Assembly (NCBI GenBank): GCA_937893225.1
Contig: CALBJM010000377.1
Coordinates: 1-7,179, forward strand
Length of the DNA stretch: 7,179 nucleotides
Direction: 5' to 3'
From: an uncultured Erysipelotrichaceae bacterium
GTDB lineage: Bacteria > Bacillota_I > Bacilli_A > Erysipelotrichales > Erysipelotrichaceae
The notes beneath the pieces were generated by a model, which ran no database searches, was not told the origin of the DNA, and saw only the letters and a list, made by a program, of their open reading frames with translations. Made by a program: the position numbers and the translations under genes. Every line of letters begins with the position of its first letter. Positions within the stretch are counted from its first letter, which is position 1. Shown here piece by piece: positions 5,307 through 7,179 of this stretch.

Positions 5307-6033
5307 ATTTTCCACGATATTGATACATCACAATACCACCAGCAACCGCAACATTCAAAGACTCAAAGCCATGCATTTCAATACGTAATCGATGATTTGC
5401 TTCATGCTGCAACACTTTTGAAACACCCTGACCTTCATTTCCAAAAATAAATCCCATATGCTCACTCTTTGGAATTTCAGACATTGTTTCAGACTCTTCT
5501 AAAGATGTAGCTACGATTGTAAACCCATCCTTTTGTAGTTGTTTAACAACATCTACGAGATTTGCACGAATCACAGGCATATGAAATAAAGCACCTTGTG
5601 TAGAACGAATTGCTTTATCATTATACAAATCACACGTATCTTCACTCACATACACAACATCAAAACTAAAAGATACTGCAGTGCGTATCAAAGTACCCAA
5701 ATTTCCAGGATCTTGCACACCATCCAAAAGTAATGCTCGAGAAACCATATCTGGTTGTTTTTCAAGTTTATGGCATACCGCAATCAAATGAACTGCAGAT
5801 ACATTGTCAGATATCTTGCGCATGATCTGTGGTGATACTTGTACGATATTTTCAAAATCAAAAGGACATTGTTCATCTGTAATAATCGTTTCCACAATAT
5901 TTTCTTTTAATGCTTCTTGAATGAGGTGTTCCCCTTCAATTAAAAACAAACCAGTATTGTCTCTTTCTTTTTTCTTATGTAGAGCTGTCCATTTTTTTAC
6001 TTTACTATTTTGCAACGATGTAATACTTTCCAT
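5305..6033 (-). CDS. TrmH/SpoU-family RNA 2'-O-methyltransferase
   Basis: A complete 242-residue protein. It transfers a methyl group from S-adenosylmethionine to a ribose 2'-OH of rRNA or tRNA. Residues about 1-90 are the small substrate-binding domain (KVKKWTALHKKKERDNTGLF, then LIEGEHLIQEAL). Residues about 98-242 are the SPOUT knot domain with its three motifs: QDPGNLGTLIRTA (107-119, with N111 and catalytic-type R117), GFIFGNEGQGVS (194-205) and IEMHGFESLNVAVAGG (218-233). Length and order fit the stand-alone 23S-type methylases, but the target nucleotide cannot be read from the sequence. The start MESITSLQNSKVKKW matches the family's usual beginning. However, no proper Shine-Dalgarno sequence precedes it: only a weak GGTGT 11 nt away, and a TAAAAT box 7 bp ahead. 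It is separated from its upstream neighbour by a strong terminator, so it needs its own promoter. It is convergent with acyP. Confidence 0.94.
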   Translation of the reverse strand: MESITSLQNSKVKKWTALHKKKERDNTGLFLIEGEHLIQEALKENIVETIITDEQCPFDFENIVQVSPQIMRKISDNVSAVHLIAVCHKLEKQPDMVSRALLLDGVQDPGNLGTLIRTAVSFSFDVVYVSEDTCDLYNDKAIRSTQGALFHMPVIRANLVDVVKQLQKDGFTIVATSLEESETMSEIPKSEHMGFIFGNEGQGVSKVLQHEANHRLRIEMHGFESLNVAVAGGIVMYQYRGK

Positions 6034-6039
6034 GCATAA

Positions 6040-6045
6040 ATTTTA
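6040..6045 (-). promoter_or_regulatory. Candidate -10 box of the methyltransferase gene
   Basis: TAAAAT on the minus strand ends 7 bp before the ATG at 6033, so transcription would start at or next to the A of the start codon. No good -35 is visible: 17 bp upstream falls inside the preceding terminator hairpin. The box is a five-of-six match in AT-rich DNA. Confidence 0.35.
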
Positions 6046-6052
6046 CACCATG

Positions 6053-6079
6053 AAAAAGGATTCTGCATTAACAGAATCC
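6053..6079 (-). terminator. Rho-independent terminator of the PEPCK/HprK-like gene
   Basis: On the minus strand, GGATTCTG and CAGAATCC (6072-6079 and 6058-6065) form an 8-bp perfect stem with a 6-nt loop, followed directly by five Ts (6053-6057). It lies 9 nt after the TAG stop at 6089-6091 and separates this gene from the methyltransferase gene. Confidence 0.9.
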
Positions 6080-6088
6080 CTAACACAA

Positions 6089-7179
6089 CTAATCTTTTTT
6101 ACCATTCTTAACAAAATCAAGTAACGCAGCTGCTGCTTGATCAATACCATGATCACCTTTATTAGGTAAACCAAGACAAGTATATACTTCACCAACTGGA
6201 ATACCCTGTTCAAATAAAGCATCAAACATCTTATCAATCAATACCTGACACTCTTCTTGTCTTTGCATTGGACCAAATGGATTAGCAAAGAATGTTGTAG
6301 ACAAACCAGACTCCTGTGTAGTACCTAATGCAAATCTCTTTCCTTCAACAAATACAGGTTCTGCTTCTTCACGACTCTCGAAGAAATGCATACCACGCTT
6401 ATCTGTATAGTTATTCGCATATAAGAACACATCTACAGGATGTTCTGTTGTTACAACAGAATGAGGTGCTGCAGGAATAACAACACGTGCATTGCTCTTT
6501 TCTGGATTAAAGAAAATAGAACGATCCATATCCTTATATGCCGTACCTTTATCCAAATCATCCAAACGAACAAAAGCACCAATTTCTGTACCTTGTCCAC
6601 GTATCTTTCCATTTGCATCCAAATGCAATGTTCCCATATCATCAAATACCGTTTCTTGATGATCAATCATATCTGAAGCTAATGAAGATAAAGCTTCCAA
6701 TGTTTCAGACTTACCTGCACCAGAATCCCCCATAAACATGAGACCTTTCTTTGTGCCGTCCTTAAGGTAAATATTAACCATGGCACCATGAATTGGCAAC
6801 CATCCCTTCTTCATCATCGCAAGGTTATGCAATGTTAATACAGATTTCTTTGTATATCCAAAATAATCAATTTCTGGAGCAGCTGAATTCTTTCCAATCC
6901 AAATATCATTGACTTCGTCATGCCAAAAAGTCGTATCTTTCTTACCATCTGGATTACCAAATAACATAATTGCATCTGGTTTTCTAGACATTGTTTGTTC
7001 TTTACTAGCTAATTCAAACAAATTGGCCATAGATACTGCAGAAGAAACATAGTTTCTATGAAAATAACAATAAATCAACATTGTGCCAACCATAGCTGGA
7101 TAACAAATCCATTCTTCATCCCCTGGAATAAAATCCTCCATTGGATTATATGGTGCATCAGAAAATTTATTCGTCCTCT
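6089..7179 (-). CDS. P-loop kinase-like protein of the PEP carboxykinase/HPr kinase fold, N-terminus beyond right edge
   Basis: The frame is open to the window edge: 13 codons precede the first visible ATG at 7141 and that ATG has no ribosome-binding site, so the 363 visible codons are the C-terminal part of a longer protein. Counting from the ATG at 7141, key elements are LFGNPDG (60-66), LPIHGAMVNI (115-124), the nucleotide-binding P-loop GDSGAGKSE (138-146), an acidic pair in VFDDMG (D167, D168), LGTTQESGL (272-280) and FFANPFGPMQ (284-293). A histidine-glycine strand followed by GDSGxGKSE and DD is the HPr kinase pattern; the late ANPFGPM stretch resembles the FxAPFxP segment of ATP-type PEP carboxykinase. 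Both belong to one fold superfamily. The P-loop differs from the GLSGTGKT of classical PEPCK, so gluconeogenic PEPCK activity should not be assumed. It ends in its own terminator. The superfamily call is good; the reaction is unknown. Confidence 0.75.
   Translation of the reverse strand, partial: RTNKFSDAPYNPMEDFIPGDEEWICYPAMVGTMLIYCYFHRNYVSSAVSMANLFELASKEQTMSRKPDAIMLFGNPDGKKDTTFWHDEVNDIWIGKNSAAPEIDYFGYTKKSVLTLHNLAMMKKGWLPIHGAMVNIYLKDGTKKGLMFMGDSGAGKSETLEALSSLASDMIDHQETVFDDMGTLHLDANGKIRGQGTEIGAFVRLDDLDKGTAYKDMDRSIFFNPEKSNARVVIPAAPHSVVTTEHPVDVFLYANNYTDKRGMHFFESREEAEPVFVEGKRFALGTTQESGLSTTFFANPFGPMQRQEECQVLIDKMFDALFEQGIPVGEVYTCLGLPNKGDHGIDQAAAALLDFVKNGKKD

Noticed and set aside
6451..6735. Open frames inside the PEPCK/HprK-like gene
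   Set aside because: They are shadows of a conserved P-loop coding region with no start signals.
7139..7141. ATG at 7141 as the true start of the PEPCK/HprK-like gene
   Set aside because: The frame continues open to the window edge through RTNKFSDAPYNP, no ribosome-binding site precedes the ATG, and the P-loop would be unusually close to the start for this fold.

Overview
The window is AT-rich, with short intergenic gaps, strong GGAGG/GAGG ribosome-binding sites and several compact hairpin-plus-U-tract terminators. This points to a low-G+C Gram-positive bacterium (Bacillota). The gene flavours would fit a gut Erysipelotrichia- or Clostridia-like organism, but the sequence gives no marker that settles the family. 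It holds seven protein genes: four complete genes and a macro-domain gene with a corrected start, plus one gene cut at each window edge. I see no RNA genes, insertion sequences, CRISPR arrays or phage genes.

Left part (1-1621, minus strand): a two-gene unit. A macro-domain (ADP-ribose-binding) protein with a C-terminal helix-turn-helix-like region is followed by a von Willebrand factor A (VWA) protein that runs off the left edge. A perfect 9-bp hairpin lies between them. This pair is the part of the window most likely to belong to a poorly described system, probably one sensing or handling ADP-ribose or NAD-derived signals under stress.

Middle part (1634-4187, plus strand): a 219-bp divergent intergenic region carries an 18-bp inverted repeat and an 11-bp-phased series of TTTACA-like hexamers resembling Pho boxes. 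It leads into a PhoP/PhoB-type response regulator and, 3 bp later, a PhoR-type membrane histidine kinase. The operon ends in a terminator that contains the kinase stop codon. Phosphate sensing with autoregulation is the best guess. No phosphate transport genes are in the window.

Right part (4191-7179): an S51-peptidase-like protein (minus) that appears to lack the catalytic serine is divergent from an acylphosphatase (plus), with overlapping promoter elements. The acylphosphatase converges on a TrmH/SpoU RNA 2'-O-methyltransferase (minus), and the two share one bidirectional terminator containing both stop codons. Upstream of the methyltransferase is a strong terminator and then the C-terminal 363 codons of a P-loop kinase-like protein of the HPr kinase/PEP carboxykinase fold, cut by the right edge. 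Apart from the macro-VWA pair and the two-component pair, these look like independently transcribed housekeeping genes.
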